64,000 bases of DNA from Allostella vacuolata (GTDB taxonomy: Bacteria; Pseudomonadota; Alphaproteobacteria; ATCC43930; Allostellaceae). The notes under the pieces are model-generated. The model made no database searches and was not told the origin of the DNA. It saw nothing but the letters and a program-made list of their open reading frames with translations. Both the position numbers and the translations under genes were made by a program. Shown piece by piece: positions 33,698 through 42,781 of this stretch (position 1 is the stretch's first letter; each line of letters opens with the position of its first letter). The stretch covers positions 2,445,001 to 2,509,000 of the forward strand of contig AP019702.1 of assembly GCA_006739055.1 (NCBI GenBank). The letters are read 5' to 3'.

Positions 33698-34723
33698 TCA
33701 GGCTGGCGGCGGGTCCTCCAGCTCGGCATCGATCTCCCCCCCTACCAGGATGACGATGGCCGAGAGCCAGATCCAGGTCATGAAGCCGATGGCGGCCCCC
33801 AGCGAGCCGTAGGTGGCGTCGTAGTCGGCGAAGCGGGAGACGTACCAGGAGAACAGCATTGACCCGCCGAGCCATGCCGTGGCGGCGACCGCCGCCCCCC
33901 AGGCGACGCCGCGCCAGACCCGCTGGCGGCCGGGCGCGTGCGGGCGGCACGGCCCCCAGCGGTAGAGCACCGCCAGGCCCGCCGTCAGCGCCGCGGCCAG
34001 GGCCGGCCAGCGCAGCAGCGTCACCAGCCGCTCGACGTCGAACGGCAGCGGCAGCCAGGCGATCGCCACCGGCAGCACGACCACCCCGGCCAGGGCCAGG
34101 AGAAGGAACAGGATCGCCCCGAAGGTGAAGGTCAGGGTCTGCAAAGTCAGCCAGACGAAGGAGCGGCTTTCGCGGATGCCGTGGACGATGTTGAGGGCGT
34201 CGAACAGCGCCTTCATCCCGGCGTTGGCGCTCCACAGCGAGACGGTGAGGCTGATCCCGAGCGTGAGACCCAGCGTCTCGGTCGGCCGTGACGAGATCCG
34301 GGAGATCTGGCCGCCGATCACCTGCACCGCGCCTTCGGGCAGGAAGAAATAGAGGTGCTCCAGATGCTGCGAGATGGTGGCAGGGTGGGCCACCAGCCCA
34401 TACAGCGACACCAGCGCCGCCAGGGTCGGGAAGATCGCCAGCAGGGCATAGAAGGTGACGCCGGCGGCGACCGAGATCACCCGGTCTTCCCAGATCTGGT
34501 CGTAGAGGCGCCGGATCAGGCTCTTGCGCACCGGCGGAGGCAGCACCGCGGGCGCGATCGCCGCGGCGACCGCGCTCGGCCGCGTTGCCCGCCCGCCCGC
34601 GAGCCGCTGTTCCTGCTGCATCCGCCGTTGCCACACGCCCGCGGCGCACAGGGCGCCCAGCATCAGCACCACGACGGCGTGGGCACGAATCGGCAGGCGG
34701 CGGGGACGGGCGCGTTCATCCAT
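33698..34723 (-). CDS. YihY/BrkB-family inner-membrane protein
   Basis: 341 residues. One N-terminal helix (AHAVVVLMLGALCAAGVW) and then the YihY domain with about six helices: LYDQIWEDRVISVAAGVTFYALLAIFPTLAALVSLYGL at the start, SLWSANAGMKALFDALNIVHG in the middle and YGSLGAAIGFMTWIWLSAIVILVGGEIDAELE at the end are diagnostic. Function in the family is unsettled (once called ribonuclease BN or virulence factor BrkB; now seen as a membrane transporter-like fold). Stands alone. Confidence 0.9.
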   Translation of the reverse strand: MDERARPRRLPIRAHAVVVLMLGALCAAGVWQRRMQQEQRLAGGRATRPSAVAAAIAPAVLPPPVRKSLIRRLYDQIWEDRVISVAAGVTFYALLAIFPTLAALVSLYGLVAHPATISQHLEHLYFFLPEGAVQVIGGQISRISSRPTETLGLTLGISLTVSLWSANAGMKALFDALNIVHGIRESRSFVWLTLQTLTFTFGAILFLLLALAGVVVLPVAIAWLPLPFDVERLVTLLRWPALAAALTAGLAVLYRWGPCRPHAPGRQRVWRGVAWGAAVAATAWLGGSMLFSWYVSRFADYDATYGSLGAAIGFMTWIWLSAIVILVGGEIDAELEDPPPA

Positions 34724-34830
34724 GGGCGACTGGCGTAACGGCGCTTGGCCGCCTGGCGTTCCCCCGGCGGATCGAGGCCCGAGGCGCAAGCGGGATTGGA
34801 TGGTCGGCATGCGGCCCGGAACGGGCGAAC

Positions 34831-36054
34831 TCAGATTCCTGGGTCACCGCCTCCATCCGCTGCCCGAACGCGCGAGTCCATCTCCAGTCCGGGCAGCAGC
34901 GCGAGCAGGTCGGGCAATGGCATCTTGCGGGCGACCCAATATCCTTGAAGGCAAGTCACGCCGGCCTCTTGAGCGAGACGAACATCCCCGGCGTGTTCGA
35001 CACCCTCCGCCGTCACGGCAATGCCGCTTCGTCGGCCGAGATCGGCCAGGGCGAAGTAGATGCTCCGGGCCTTCAGGGACGTACGGGCCTGCCGCACGAT
35101 CTCCATGTCGATCTTGAGCTCGGTCACCGGCAGGTTGGCGAGCTGCACCAGGCCGCTCTGGCGTTGCCCGACATCGTCCAGCGACAGGCCGAAGCCCGCC
35201 AGCCGGAGCTTCGCCAGGGCACCCAGTGCCTCTGCCGAGGAATCGTAGATCGCGTCCTCGGTCAATTCGAGCAGGACGCACGAGGATGGGATCGAGGCCA
35301 TGGCGGCCTTGCGGATCATTCGCGGCACGAAATCGGCCGCCAGTACCGCTTCGATCGGCACATTGATGCTGACAGGTCCCTGGAAGCCGGCTGCGCGCCA
35401 CGCCGCGCATGCCGCGGTGGCTTCAGCCGCAACGGCGTAGGTGAGGTCGCTCAGCAGGCCCGCCTGTTGGGCGGCCGCGACGATCCCGGGCGGTGCGATC
35501 GACCCGAGCCCCGGCCAGATGTTGCCAAGCAGGGCTTCGGCTCCGGCGAACGCGAAGCTTCGGGCGTCGACCTTGGGCTGGTAGGTCACCGGCACGCATC
35601 CGGCCGCCATCGCCGAGCTCAGCGCCGCGGCGATCGCCTCGGGTCCCAGCCCGTCCGAGGGCGCGAGGCGCGGTTCCAATGGGTCGATCGCGATCAGGCC
35701 CAACAGCGCGTCGACATCGATCGGCTTGGCGAGCGCTCCATTCACCTGGACCCCGGCGCGTCGGGCGGCGAGTGCCGCGACATGCAGCACCGCATCGCCG
35801 TGGCCGCTGATCAGTATGATGCGGAGCGAGAGGTTCATGGCGCTGATCCTGTGCAGCAGGTCGACGCCGTCGATGACCGGCATGGACAGGTCAAGAATGA
35901 GAATGTCCACCGTCCGCAGCCGCTCCTCGGACGCGGCGCCCCCATCGCCTGCGAGTTCGACGTGGTGGCCGGCCGCCGCAAGGGATTCGGCCAGCTCCTC
36001 CCGCAGCGCGACATCGTCATCCAGAAGCAGGATGGTCCGCCCGGCAATGCTCAT
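34831..36054 (-). CDS. Response regulator with EAL (c-di-GMP phosphodiesterase) output domain
   Basis: 407 residues. REC domain (1-125): acidic DDD, phospho-acceptor Asp in LILDLSMP, conserved Lys in LAKPID. EAL domain (about 150-395): EALL, Asn in SINVP, ELTE, the DD pair in SLDDVG, LKID, TAEGVE and LQGYW, so the metal- and c-di-GMP-binding residues appear intact; loop 6 DVGQRQSG departs from the usual DFGTGYSS. It should degrade c-di-GMP on phosphorylation. Start overlaps the stop of the REC protein upstream by 4 bp; last gene of a five-gene minus-strand operon. Confidence 0.9.
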   Translation of the reverse strand: MSIAGRTILLLDDDVALREELAESLAAAGHHVELAGDGGAASEERLRTVDILILDLSMPVIDGVDLLHRISAMNLSLRIILISGHGDAVLHVAALAARRAGVQVNGALAKPIDVDALLGLIAIDPLEPRLAPSDGLGPEAIAAALSSAMAAGCVPVTYQPKVDARSFAFAGAEALLGNIWPGLGSIAPPGIVAAAQQAGLLSDLTYAVAAEATAACAAWRAAGFQGPVSINVPIEAVLAADFVPRMIRKAAMASIPSSCVLLELTEDAIYDSSAEALGALAKLRLAGFGLSLDDVGQRQSGLVQLANLPVTELKIDMEIVRQARTSLKARSIYFALADLGRRSGIAVTAEGVEHAGDVRLAQEAGVTCLQGYWVARKMPLPDLLALLPGLEMDSRVRAADGGGDPGI

Positions 36055-36455
36055 GATGCCTCGCCCCGATATGGTCCGGCCGGCAATGCGCCGGTCATGC
36101 GATCCAGTTCGGCGACCAGCGCGTCCGGATCGATCGGCTTCGTGAACAGACGGTCGGCATCGAACTCCGCAGGGGTCATCGTCTCCCAGATGTGCCCCGT
36201 CACGACGACGACGTACCGCGGCCGCAGGTGGGCCGGCAGGCGGCGGACACGTGCGATCAGTTCCTCGCCCGTCATCCCGGGCATCCTCAGGTCCGTCATC
36301 AGGAAGGTTGGAGAGAACCCCGATTCCAGCAGGCGAAGGGCTTCCGGCCCGGAGTTGACGATACGCGCGCTCCATCCCAGCGCGATGAAGAACTCGGCGA
36401 TTTCCTCGGCGAGTTCCGGCTCGTCGTCGCAGATGAGCACGGATCTGGGGGGCAT
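36051..36455 (-). CDS. Single-domain response regulator (REC only)
   Basis: 134 residues forming one receiver domain: DDEP acidic pocket, phospho-acceptor in FLMTDLRMPGM (Asp about 55), Thr/Ser in VVVTGH and Lys in LFTKPID. With no output domain it probably shuttles phosphate, like CheY or DivK, between the two histidine kinases upstream and the REC-EAL protein downstream. 15 bp after the kinase gene and a 4-bp overlap with the next. Confidence 0.92.
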   Translation of the reverse strand: MPPRSVLICDDEPELAEEIAEFFIALGWSARIVNSGPEALRLLESGFSPTFLMTDLRMPGMTGEELIARVRRLPAHLRPRYVVVVTGHIWETMTPAEFDADRLFTKPIDPDALVAELDRMTGALPAGPYRGEAS

Positions 36456-36469
36456 GACGGCTCTCGCGG

Positions 36470-38221
36470 TCAGGACGGGCCTCCGGGCGCAGCGCAGTCG
36501 GGAATCTGGAAGGGCACCGTGATGACGAAGGTGGCGCCGTCGTCGCGGTTGCCGCCGACGATCTCGCCCGCCATGTCCCGGACAATCTTGCGGGCAAGCG
36601 CCAGGCCGAGGCCGGTTCCCTTCTCCGCCGGCTTGGTGGTCACCAGCGGCTGAAAGAGACGGTCCAGGACGATCTGGGCGATGCCGCCGGCGTTGTCGGA
36701 GACGGAAATTGCCACCACGCTCCCCTCGATCTTCGCCGAAACATGGACCGTGAGGGGTGCCGAGGAGCGGCGCGGGCCTTCGGCGAAGGCGTCCTTGGAG
36801 TTGACCAGCAGGTTCACGATGACCTGCTCGAACATCGTCTGGTCGCCGCTGACCTCGATGCCCGCAGGAAGGTCGAAGCTGCCCAGCAGGGCGATCCCGG
36901 CCAGGCGATACTGGTTGGCCACGAAGCCGATGGCGAGGTCCAATGCGGGACGCAGGGGAAAGTGCTGATTCTGGGATGACGGGAGGCGCCCGTACCGGCG
37001 AATCTGGTCGGTGATCCGTTGGGCCCGCTCGACCTGCCCGACGATCCTGACGAGTTTCGATGCGGTCACGTCCCGGCCGATACTCCGGTCGAGTCCGCGC
37101 AGCGCATTCTCCGCGGCGAGCCTGATGACGGACAGCGGCTGGTTGAGTTCGTGGCCGATGGCCGATGCCATCTCGCCGAGCGAGGCGAGCTTCGAGGCAT
37201 GGACCAGCTGCAGCTCGGTATCGCGAAGCTTGGTGAGGTCCGCCATCGCGATCAGCTTCACCGGCTCGGCCTGCCAGACCATGTCGCGGACGACGGTCAG
37301 CAGCGAGAGAATTCTTCCATCCGGGCGATTGAGAACGAGCGGCTTGCGATCCTCGCCCTGGTCGGATTCCGTCTCGCCCGACACCGCCAATGCCGCGGAG
37401 GTCAGCGCCGCCCAGTCGGGATGGCCACCGTCCGATCCGATGAGCGACCGTGCCCTGGGGTTGGCGAACAGGACCTCGCGGGTGCCTGGCCGGACCAGGA
37501 CGATGCCGGCGGGCACGGCATCGATCAGGCTCTTCAGACTCGTCTCCAGACCCTGCTGGGCCGCCCGCGCGGTCCGGATCTCGCCGAGGGCTCTGCGATC
37601 CCGCCGCAGCTGCAGGAGGAGCAGCATGATCAGCACGCCGCCCGATCCGAATCCCAGCACGACCGGGATCGTCGCCGGGGTCTCCGCCAGCTGGCGCTCC
37701 CGCTCCCCGATCTGCTCGTTGAAGAGAACCGATTCCCGCAGCATGGTCTTGAGGATCGGTCCGTATGGCTCCAGCTCGTCGCGCCAGCGGCTGACCGCGC
37801 TGGCTCGCGCCGCAGCGTCGGGCGGGAGGGACTGCAGCTGGTCCAGGCAGGTTTCCAGAAGCCTCTCGATCTCCTGAATTCGCGGCTTGAACAGATCGAT
37901 CTGGGCGATCATGCGACCCTCCTCCGAATCATAGAGGATCGGCAGACGCGACAGCAGTATCTCCATGCGCAACGACAGGTCGGCGAGCTGGGCGTCGCCG
38001 GGGATGACCCGGGCGATCTCCAGGGCCATGTGCGTATTCACGAACTCGAGCTCGGCCTGGTATGCGACCCAGCCCGAGGTGCGAATGCTGGTGGCCAGGA
38101 GAGCCTGCTGCGCGCTCTGCGAGCGGTACAGTTCCAGCGTGGCGACCAACATCCCGATACTGGTTGCGATCAGCATCGCCGTAATGGCCCAGCCAGGCCG
38201 GTACGCCGAGCTAGTCGACAA
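36470..38221 (-). CDS. Membrane sensor histidine kinase with periplasmic helical domain
   Basis: About 583 residues. A first helix (WAITAMLIATSIGMLVATLEL), a helical periplasmic domain of about 170 residues, and a second helix (VVLGFGSGGVLIMLLLLQL) precede a PAS-like segment (DAVPAGIVLVRPGTREVLFANPRARSLIG), HisKA with phospho-His in LGEMASAIGHELNQPLSVI, and HATPase_c (NLLVNSKDAF, DNAGGIA, TTKPAEKGTGLGLALARKI). The start is uncertain: TTG 38221 gives a complete first helix and overlaps the preceding gene; ATG 38176 would cut into the helix. Part of the signalling operon. Confidence 0.88.
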   Translation of the reverse strand: MSTSSAYRPGWAITAMLIATSIGMLVATLELYRSQSAQQALLATSIRTSGWVAYQAELEFVNTHMALEIARVIPGDAQLADLSLRMEILLSRLPILYDSEEGRMIAQIDLFKPRIQEIERLLETCLDQLQSLPPDAAARASAVSRWRDELEPYGPILKTMLRESVLFNEQIGERERQLAETPATIPVVLGFGSGGVLIMLLLLQLRRDRRALGEIRTARAAQQGLETSLKSLIDAVPAGIVLVRPGTREVLFANPRARSLIGSDGGHPDWAALTSAALAVSGETESDQGEDRKPLVLNRPDGRILSLLTVVRDMVWQAEPVKLIAMADLTKLRDTELQLVHASKLASLGEMASAIGHELNQPLSVIRLAAENALRGLDRSIGRDVTASKLVRIVGQVERAQRITDQIRRYGRLPSSQNQHFPLRPALDLAIGFVANQYRLAGIALLGSFDLPAGIEVSGDQTMFEQVIVNLLVNSKDAFAEGPRRSSAPLTVHVSAKIEGSVVAISVSDNAGGIAQIVLDRLFQPLVTTKPAEKGTGLGLALARKIVRDMAGEIVGGNRDDGATFVITVPFQIPDCAAPGGPS

Positions 38222-38723
38222 GGAATTCGATCTCCCGCACCTGCCACACCATGCGCTGCGTGTAGAGTCCTCCTCGCAGCTCCGGATGGCTGTCGATCGG
38301 ATAGATGATCCAGAACGGCCCCTTGTTGCGGAGCCGCATCGGCTCGTCGTCCTGGTAGAGGGCGACGATGGGGGCATACCGGTCCAGGTCGGATCGCGGG
38401 ATCACCGCCGTATACGCATTGTGCGCCGTCACCCGAGCCTCGACGACCGTCCTGGCGACGAGCCTCGCGACATCGGAGAGGGCAGGGCCCCGGAATCGCT
38501 GGATTCCCGGCATCCAGGGCGTACCGGTGACGACCTGCCGGTGTGGCATCGCGTCCAGCCGGGAACGCTCCAGGATCAGGTGTCCCACCGGTTGGCCGGC
38601 TCGGTCGGTCCAGCGCAGGACCAGGCGCGGCTCGGCCGCGTGCGCCAGGTGCGACCACGGGGCCGAGAGGACCAGGATGGCCGCGACCATCCACGCGACG
38701 GGCCATGGCCACCGGCTGCTCAT
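38211..38723 (-). CDS. Periplasmic sulfite-oxidase-fold (molybdopterin oxidoreductase-like) protein without Cys ligand
   Basis: 170 residues with a signal peptide (WMVAAILVLSAPWSHLAHAA). The body resembles small uncharacterised proteins assigned to the oxidoreductase molybdopterin-binding fold (ALSDVARLVA ... AYTAVIPRSDLDRYAPIVALYQDDEPMRLRNKGPFWIIYPIDS). The mature protein has no cysteine at all, so it cannot provide the usual cysteine ligand to molybdenum and is more likely a binding or sensory module. It lies between two histidine kinase genes, with overlaps of a few bases on both sides, which suggests it presents a periplasmic signal to them. Confidence 0.75.
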   Translation of the reverse strand: MSSRWPWPVAWMVAAILVLSAPWSHLAHAAEPRLVLRWTDRAGQPVGHLILERSRLDAMPHRQVVTGTPWMPGIQRFRGPALSDVARLVARTVVEARVTAHNAYTAVIPRSDLDRYAPIVALYQDDEPMRLRNKGPFWIIYPIDSHPELRGGLYTQRMVWQVREIEFLVD

Positions 38724-41524
38724 CGTTGCCGGCCCGCTTCGGCAACATCAACCAGGGGCGCGCCGGCGCTCGCGGTGGCATTCCGCACACCGGGCGCCTC
38801 GGCGTTGCCGAGCGCCGGGAGCTCGATCGTGAACACGGCGCCATTCCTGGCGTTGGCGGCGACGATCGTGGCGCCCATGTCGCGGAGGATCCCGTAGCTG
38901 ATGGAAAGGCCGAGCCCGGTACCCTTGTTGACGGGCTTGGTCGTGTAGAAAGGCTCGAACACCCGCTCCAGGGAATCCTCGGCTATGCCCACTCCGTTGT
39001 CCTCCACGGAGATCCGGACACCCAGCGGGCAGGGCACTGCAGCCAGCTCGATCCGGCCGCTGGTCGTGCGCCCCGCCTCGATCGAGGCTGCGATCGCGTC
39101 GGCGGCATTGAGCAGGAGATTGATGAGAACCTGTTCGAGCAGCACGACATGGCCCAGGACCGGCGGCAGGCGGTCGGCGACCCGAAGCACCACCTGGATG
39201 CCGGCCCGGCGAAGCTGCTGCTGCACCATGGATGCCGCACCGCCGATGGCCGCTTCCACCTGCATCGGCGCGGCCGACTCGCTGGTCTTGCGGCCGAAGA
39301 TGCGCATGTGCGAGATCACGGCGCCGGCCCGGTCGACCTGCCCGACGATCCGGCCGAGCCGTTCCCGCAATTCCCCCGCTGGGAGCTCGCCGGCCCGGGC
39401 GCGGTTCGCGAGGTTCGTCGCGGCGAGCTTGATGATGCTGAGCGGCTGGTTGAGTTCATGGGCGATACCGGTCGCCATCTCGCCCAGGCTTGCGAGCTTG
39501 GCTGCCTGCAGCAACTGCAACTGTGCCTCCTTGCGGTCGGTGATGTCGATCAGCACCCCAGTGGCTTCCGCGGCCCGGCCATCGGCCGCCTTGGTCGCGA
39601 CCAGGGTGTTGAACACCCATCGGTAGCGGCCGTCCCGTCCCCGCAGACGGTATTCGTGACTGACGCTTTCGCACTCGGACAGCTGTGCGAATGCCGCCCT
39701 TACGGCACCCGCATCGTCGGGGTGGATCGCGCTGTTCCACCAACCTGGCTGCCTTGCTTCCGCTTCGCTGAATCCCAAGATCCGTTCGATCGAACCGTTC
39801 AACGAATCCAGGTGTCCTCTCCGCCCTTCCTCCAGGGACAGGGCGTACAGGATGACCGGGGCATGCCGGAGGATGGCATCCAGCTGCCGGCGATAGGTCT
39901 CGGTACTCTCGCGCTCGCTCCGGATCGCAGCGCCGGCGAAACGCACACCGCGGCGGATCTGCGCCAGTTCCTCGACCGATCCCGGCGAGGGGGAGTTGGT
40001 GGCCGGGGCTCGGTCTATGAGCCGCACCGCTGCGTTTGCCATCTGCGACAGGACGCTCCCGATCCGCCCGGCTATCCAGATCGCCACGACGGTTGCGATC
40101 GCGACGAAGCCGGCGATTGCCAGGAACAGGCGCAGCTGCACCCATCGCGCCGCCAGGATGGCCTCGGTTGGCAGGAATGCGCCGACGATGGTCCATCCCG
40201 GCATTGCGTCGACCGAGGTGGCCTCGACCACCACGACATCGCGATAGCTTGCCATCAGCGAGGTGCCGATGCCATGGGACGTGAGGAGATGCGGCCCGCC
40301 CGACAGGGATGCGACGCCGCCATCATCGAGCGCCCGGCGGACTCTGGCCGTGGCGTCCCCGGCACCCAGTTCGGCCGTGATCACTCCCTTGCGATCGACC
40401 AGGCTCACCGCGTGCTGGTGGCTGTCGATCGCGCGGAACGCGCGCCCGAACACCCGGACGTTCACGGTCGCGTAGATGCCTGCACCGATCCCCGGGATCG
40501 GCATCGTCAGATCCAGATGGGGCTCGCGATTTCCGTCGCCGCGATGGATGTCGCTCAGTCGGACCCCCGCGCGCTGGATCTCGAGAAATCGCTCCGGAGT
40601 GAGCGACGGCGGACCGCCTCGGTCGCCGTATCGGGAACGGACCCGGCCTTCGGCGTCGAACACGAAGATCGACTCGAACTCGTCGGCGAGCAGACCGAGG
40701 TCGGATGCCATGAGCGTCGGCCGGCCGGAAGCCAGAACCTCACGGCTCACGGCGAGCAGGGCCGTCTGCCGGCTCGCCATCCAGGTCGCGAGCGTGGCAT
40801 CGACGGTCTCCGCAGCGCTGGCGAGGTTCGCCCGGCCGTGCCGCAGGATCTCCCGTTCCCGCTCCCGGCTGTCGATGGACAGGAAGAGCAGGGCCGGAAC
40901 CAGCGTGAACGTGAGGAGGATCGTCAGGGTTGCCGCCTGGGCCGAGACCGGAGGCGGCGAGAGCCTCTGGAGCGGGCGGGCGGCGAGGATCGCGAGATAG
41001 AGCAGTTCGGCGATCAGCACGTTCGCGAGCCCGTTGATCGTCTGCTTCGCGATCACCAGCCCGAGCGACGTGCCATCCATGCCCATCAGGCCGCCATAGG
41101 TGACGAGCAGGAGGGGCCCGCCGACCAGGATCCAGAAGACGAAATCGACGATCAGGGGCGGCGCGCGGCGCCACAGCGTGGCGAGGGCCAGGCCCTCCAG
41201 GGACCAGACGAGCCAGGACCATGGATGCAGCCAGAGCGCGAACGTCCAGCCGCTGGCGAGCGCGACGGCCGTGAAGGTCGGGCCGCTGCCGAGCAGCCGC
41301 AGGCCGAGCAGGGCGATCGCGTTGCCGAACAGGAAGTGCAGGCCCCAGCCAAGCGGAACCTCGACCATGTTCGCGAGAAGCCCGGCCACGCCGAGGCCGA
41401 TCGCACCCCACCATGCCCGGGACGCAGGCATCGCTGCCCGGTCCGGGGTCGCGTTCGTCGCGCCGGCCGAAGCGTCAAATACCCCATGCCATGGTGTCGA
41501 AGCGAAGCGGGGGCTGGTGCTCAT
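38720..41524 (-). CDS. Large multi-domain sensor histidine kinase (MASE-like, Cache-like, HAMP, PAS)
   Basis: 934 residues from ATG 41524. An N-terminal set of about seven helices (GAIGLGVAGLLANMVEVPLGW to LLYLAILAA) resembles MASE1-type membrane sensors. An extracytoplasmic domain of about 270 residues follows (FVFDAEGRVRSRYGDRGG, SLVDRKGVITAELGAG), then a helix, a HAMP-like linker, PAS/PAC (EYRLRGRDGRYRWVFNTLVATK ... GVLIDITDRKEAQ), HisKA (SLGEMATGIAHELNQPLSII) and HATPase_c (LLNAADAI, DNGVGIA, GTGLGLSISYGIL). First gene of the signalling operon, divergent from a DNA-binding regulator. Confidence 0.9.
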   Translation of the reverse strand: MSTSPRFASTPWHGVFDASAGATNATPDRAAMPASRAWWGAIGLGVAGLLANMVEVPLGWGLHFLFGNAIALLGLRLLGSGPTFTAVALASGWTFALWLHPWSWLVWSLEGLALATLWRRAPPLIVDFVFWILVGGPLLLVTYGGLMGMDGTSLGLVIAKQTINGLANVLIAELLYLAILAARPLQRLSPPPVSAQAATLTILLTFTLVPALLFLSIDSREREREILRHGRANLASAAETVDATLATWMASRQTALLAVSREVLASGRPTLMASDLGLLADEFESIFVFDAEGRVRSRYGDRGGPPSLTPERFLEIQRAGVRLSDIHRGDGNREPHLDLTMPIPGIGAGIYATVNVRVFGRAFRAIDSHQHAVSLVDRKGVITAELGAGDATARVRRALDDGGVASLSGGPHLLTSHGIGTSLMASYRDVVVVEATSVDAMPGWTIVGAFLPTEAILAARWVQLRLFLAIAGFVAIATVVAIWIAGRIGSVLSQMANAAVRLIDRAPATNSPSPGSVEELAQIRRGVRFAGAAIRSERESTETYRRQLDAILRHAPVILYALSLEEGRRGHLDSLNGSIERILGFSEAEARQPGWWNSAIHPDDAGAVRAAFAQLSECESVSHEYRLRGRDGRYRWVFNTLVATKAADGRAAEATGVLIDITDRKEAQLQLLQAAKLASLGEMATGIAHELNQPLSIIKLAATNLANRARAGELPAGELRERLGRIVGQVDRAGAVISHMRIFGRKTSESAAPMQVEAAIGGAASMVQQQLRRAGIQVVLRVADRLPPVLGHVVLLEQVLINLLLNAADAIAASIEAGRTTSGRIELAAVPCPLGVRISVEDNGVGIAEDSLERVFEPFYTTKPVNKGTGLGLSISYGILRDMGATIVAANARNGAVFTIELPALGNAEAPGVRNATASAGAPLVDVAEAGRQR

Positions 41525-41870
41525 TCGGGCTGGTGCGCGCTGGCGGGAAAGGCTTCGATAGCGGGTACCCACCGGAGGGAGGCACCGGGAACGTGTCGTT
41601 CGACCATGTCGTGCCGCCGTACCGATCCGGTCGCGATGTCCGACATGTCCTCAGGCTCCGGGCATTGTCCAGCTTGGGCAGGACTACGTGTGCGGCTACA
41701 TACCATTGCGGTTGCGGATATCGAGGAGAACATAATCCGGAGTGGACGCGTGCAAGCAATAGTTATTATATGTTGATATTATGCGACATTAGGAGGTTCT
41801 GCGCGGAGCGCTTGGCGATGGCGCGCCGGTCGGTCATGCTGGCCAGACCTGACTCGAAGGCCACTGCCGC
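41525..41870. promoter_or_regulatory. Divergent intergenic region of the signalling locus
   Basis: 346 bp between the large kinase gene (minus) and the response regulator (plus). It should hold both promoters. The only AT-rich part is 41757-41790 (AGCAATAGTTATTATATGTT). A possible short leader ORF (41770-41874, 34 codons) ends in an ATGA overlap with the regulator start, and an AGGAGG at 41791 lies too far from that start to serve it directly. I found no clear sigma70 pair. Confidence 0.4.
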
Positions 41871-42680
41871 ATGAAGGTCGCAACAGACGGCTCGGCATCC
41901 CCCGACGTACTCGTCGTGGACGACGATCCGGCGTTCCTCGACGAGATCGTGGAGGGGCTGGAGCAGGAGGGCATCAATGCCGCCGCCAGCCGCTCGGCCG
42001 ACGACGCGGTCGCGATCGTCTCTGCCGGGCCGCCGGTGCGGGTGGTCGTCACGGATCTTCACATGCCGGGCGGAAGCGGGCTCGAGCTTCTCCAGCGGCT
42101 GTCGGCCCTGGACTTGCCTGTGCGGCCGGTCGCGATCGTCATCACCGGCAGGGCCTCGGTGGAGCACGCCATCGCGGCGCTGCGGCTGAACGCCGTCGAC
42201 TTCCTGCGCAAACCCCTCTCCGCCGGCGAAGTGGCGGCGGCTATCCGCCGTGCGCGTTCGCTCGTCGATGTGCGGCCGGCGGGGGCGAGGCCGGCGGCGG
42301 CAGGCCGTGACACGGGCGACCAGACGCGGGCACAGCTCCAGGCGATGATCGATGTCCGGGTCGAGCGCGATCGGGTATTCGGCAACACCCTGTTCCCGGA
42401 CCCCACCTGGAGGATCATGCTCGATCTCGCGCTGGCGGAATCGACCGGCCGCAAGATGTCGGTGAGCAGCCTGTGCCTTGCCTCCGGCGTTCCACCGACA
42501 ACCGCGCTACGCCGGCTCCACAGCCTGGAGGTGCGCGGCCTCATCCGGCGCGAACAGGACGAGACGGACCTGCGTCGGGTGTGGATCTTTCTGACCGAGC
42601 ACGGGCATGGTGAAATGCGCCGATTCCTGAACCGGGTCGCCTCGGCGCCGGAGGAGGCAGGGCGGCCGATCCAGCAATAG
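41871..42680 (+). CDS. Response regulator with MarR-like winged-helix output
   Basis: 269 residues. REC domain (about 10-125): VVDDDPAF, phospho-acceptor in VVVTDLHMPGGSG, ITGRAS, Lys in FLRKPLS. The C-terminal part (about 165-255) is a winged helix of MarR-like pattern: SVSSLCLASGVPPTTALRRLHSLEVRGLIRREQDETDLRRVWIFLTEHG. It is divergent from the kinase operon, so it probably is the transcriptional output of that phosphorelay. The 3' end, including the stop codon, lies in a 19-bp tandem repeat. Confidence 0.9.
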   Translation: MKVATDGSASPDVLVVDDDPAFLDEIVEGLEQEGINAAASRSADDAVAIVSAGPPVRVVVTDLHMPGGSGLELLQRLSALDLPVRPVAIVITGRASVEHAIAALRLNAVDFLRKPLSAGEVAAAIRRARSLVDVRPAGARPAAAGRDTGDQTRAQLQAMIDVRVERDRVFGNTLFPDPTWRIMLDLALAESTGRKMSVSSLCLASGVPPTTALRRLHSLEVRGLIRREQDETDLRRVWIFLTEHGHGEMRRFLNRVASAPEEAGRPIQQ

Positions 42681-42737
42681 GGGACCGATCCAGCAATAGG
42701 GGACCCGGCCAGCAATAGGGGACCGGGCCAGCAATAG
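42662..42737 (+). repeat. 19-bp tandem repeat, four copies, spanning a stop codon
   Basis: Four consecutive units of the form GGGACCGATCCAGCAATAG (42662-42680, 42681-42699, 42700-42718, 42719-42737), with small changes (GACCCGGCC and GACCGGGCC variants) and a partial fifth. The first unit encodes the last residues and TAG stop of the response regulator; every later unit repeats the same TAG. Confidence 0.9.
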
Positions 42738-42781
42738 GGAACCGGGGCGGACTGCCCGGGGCTGGCGGCGACCGCCGGCGA

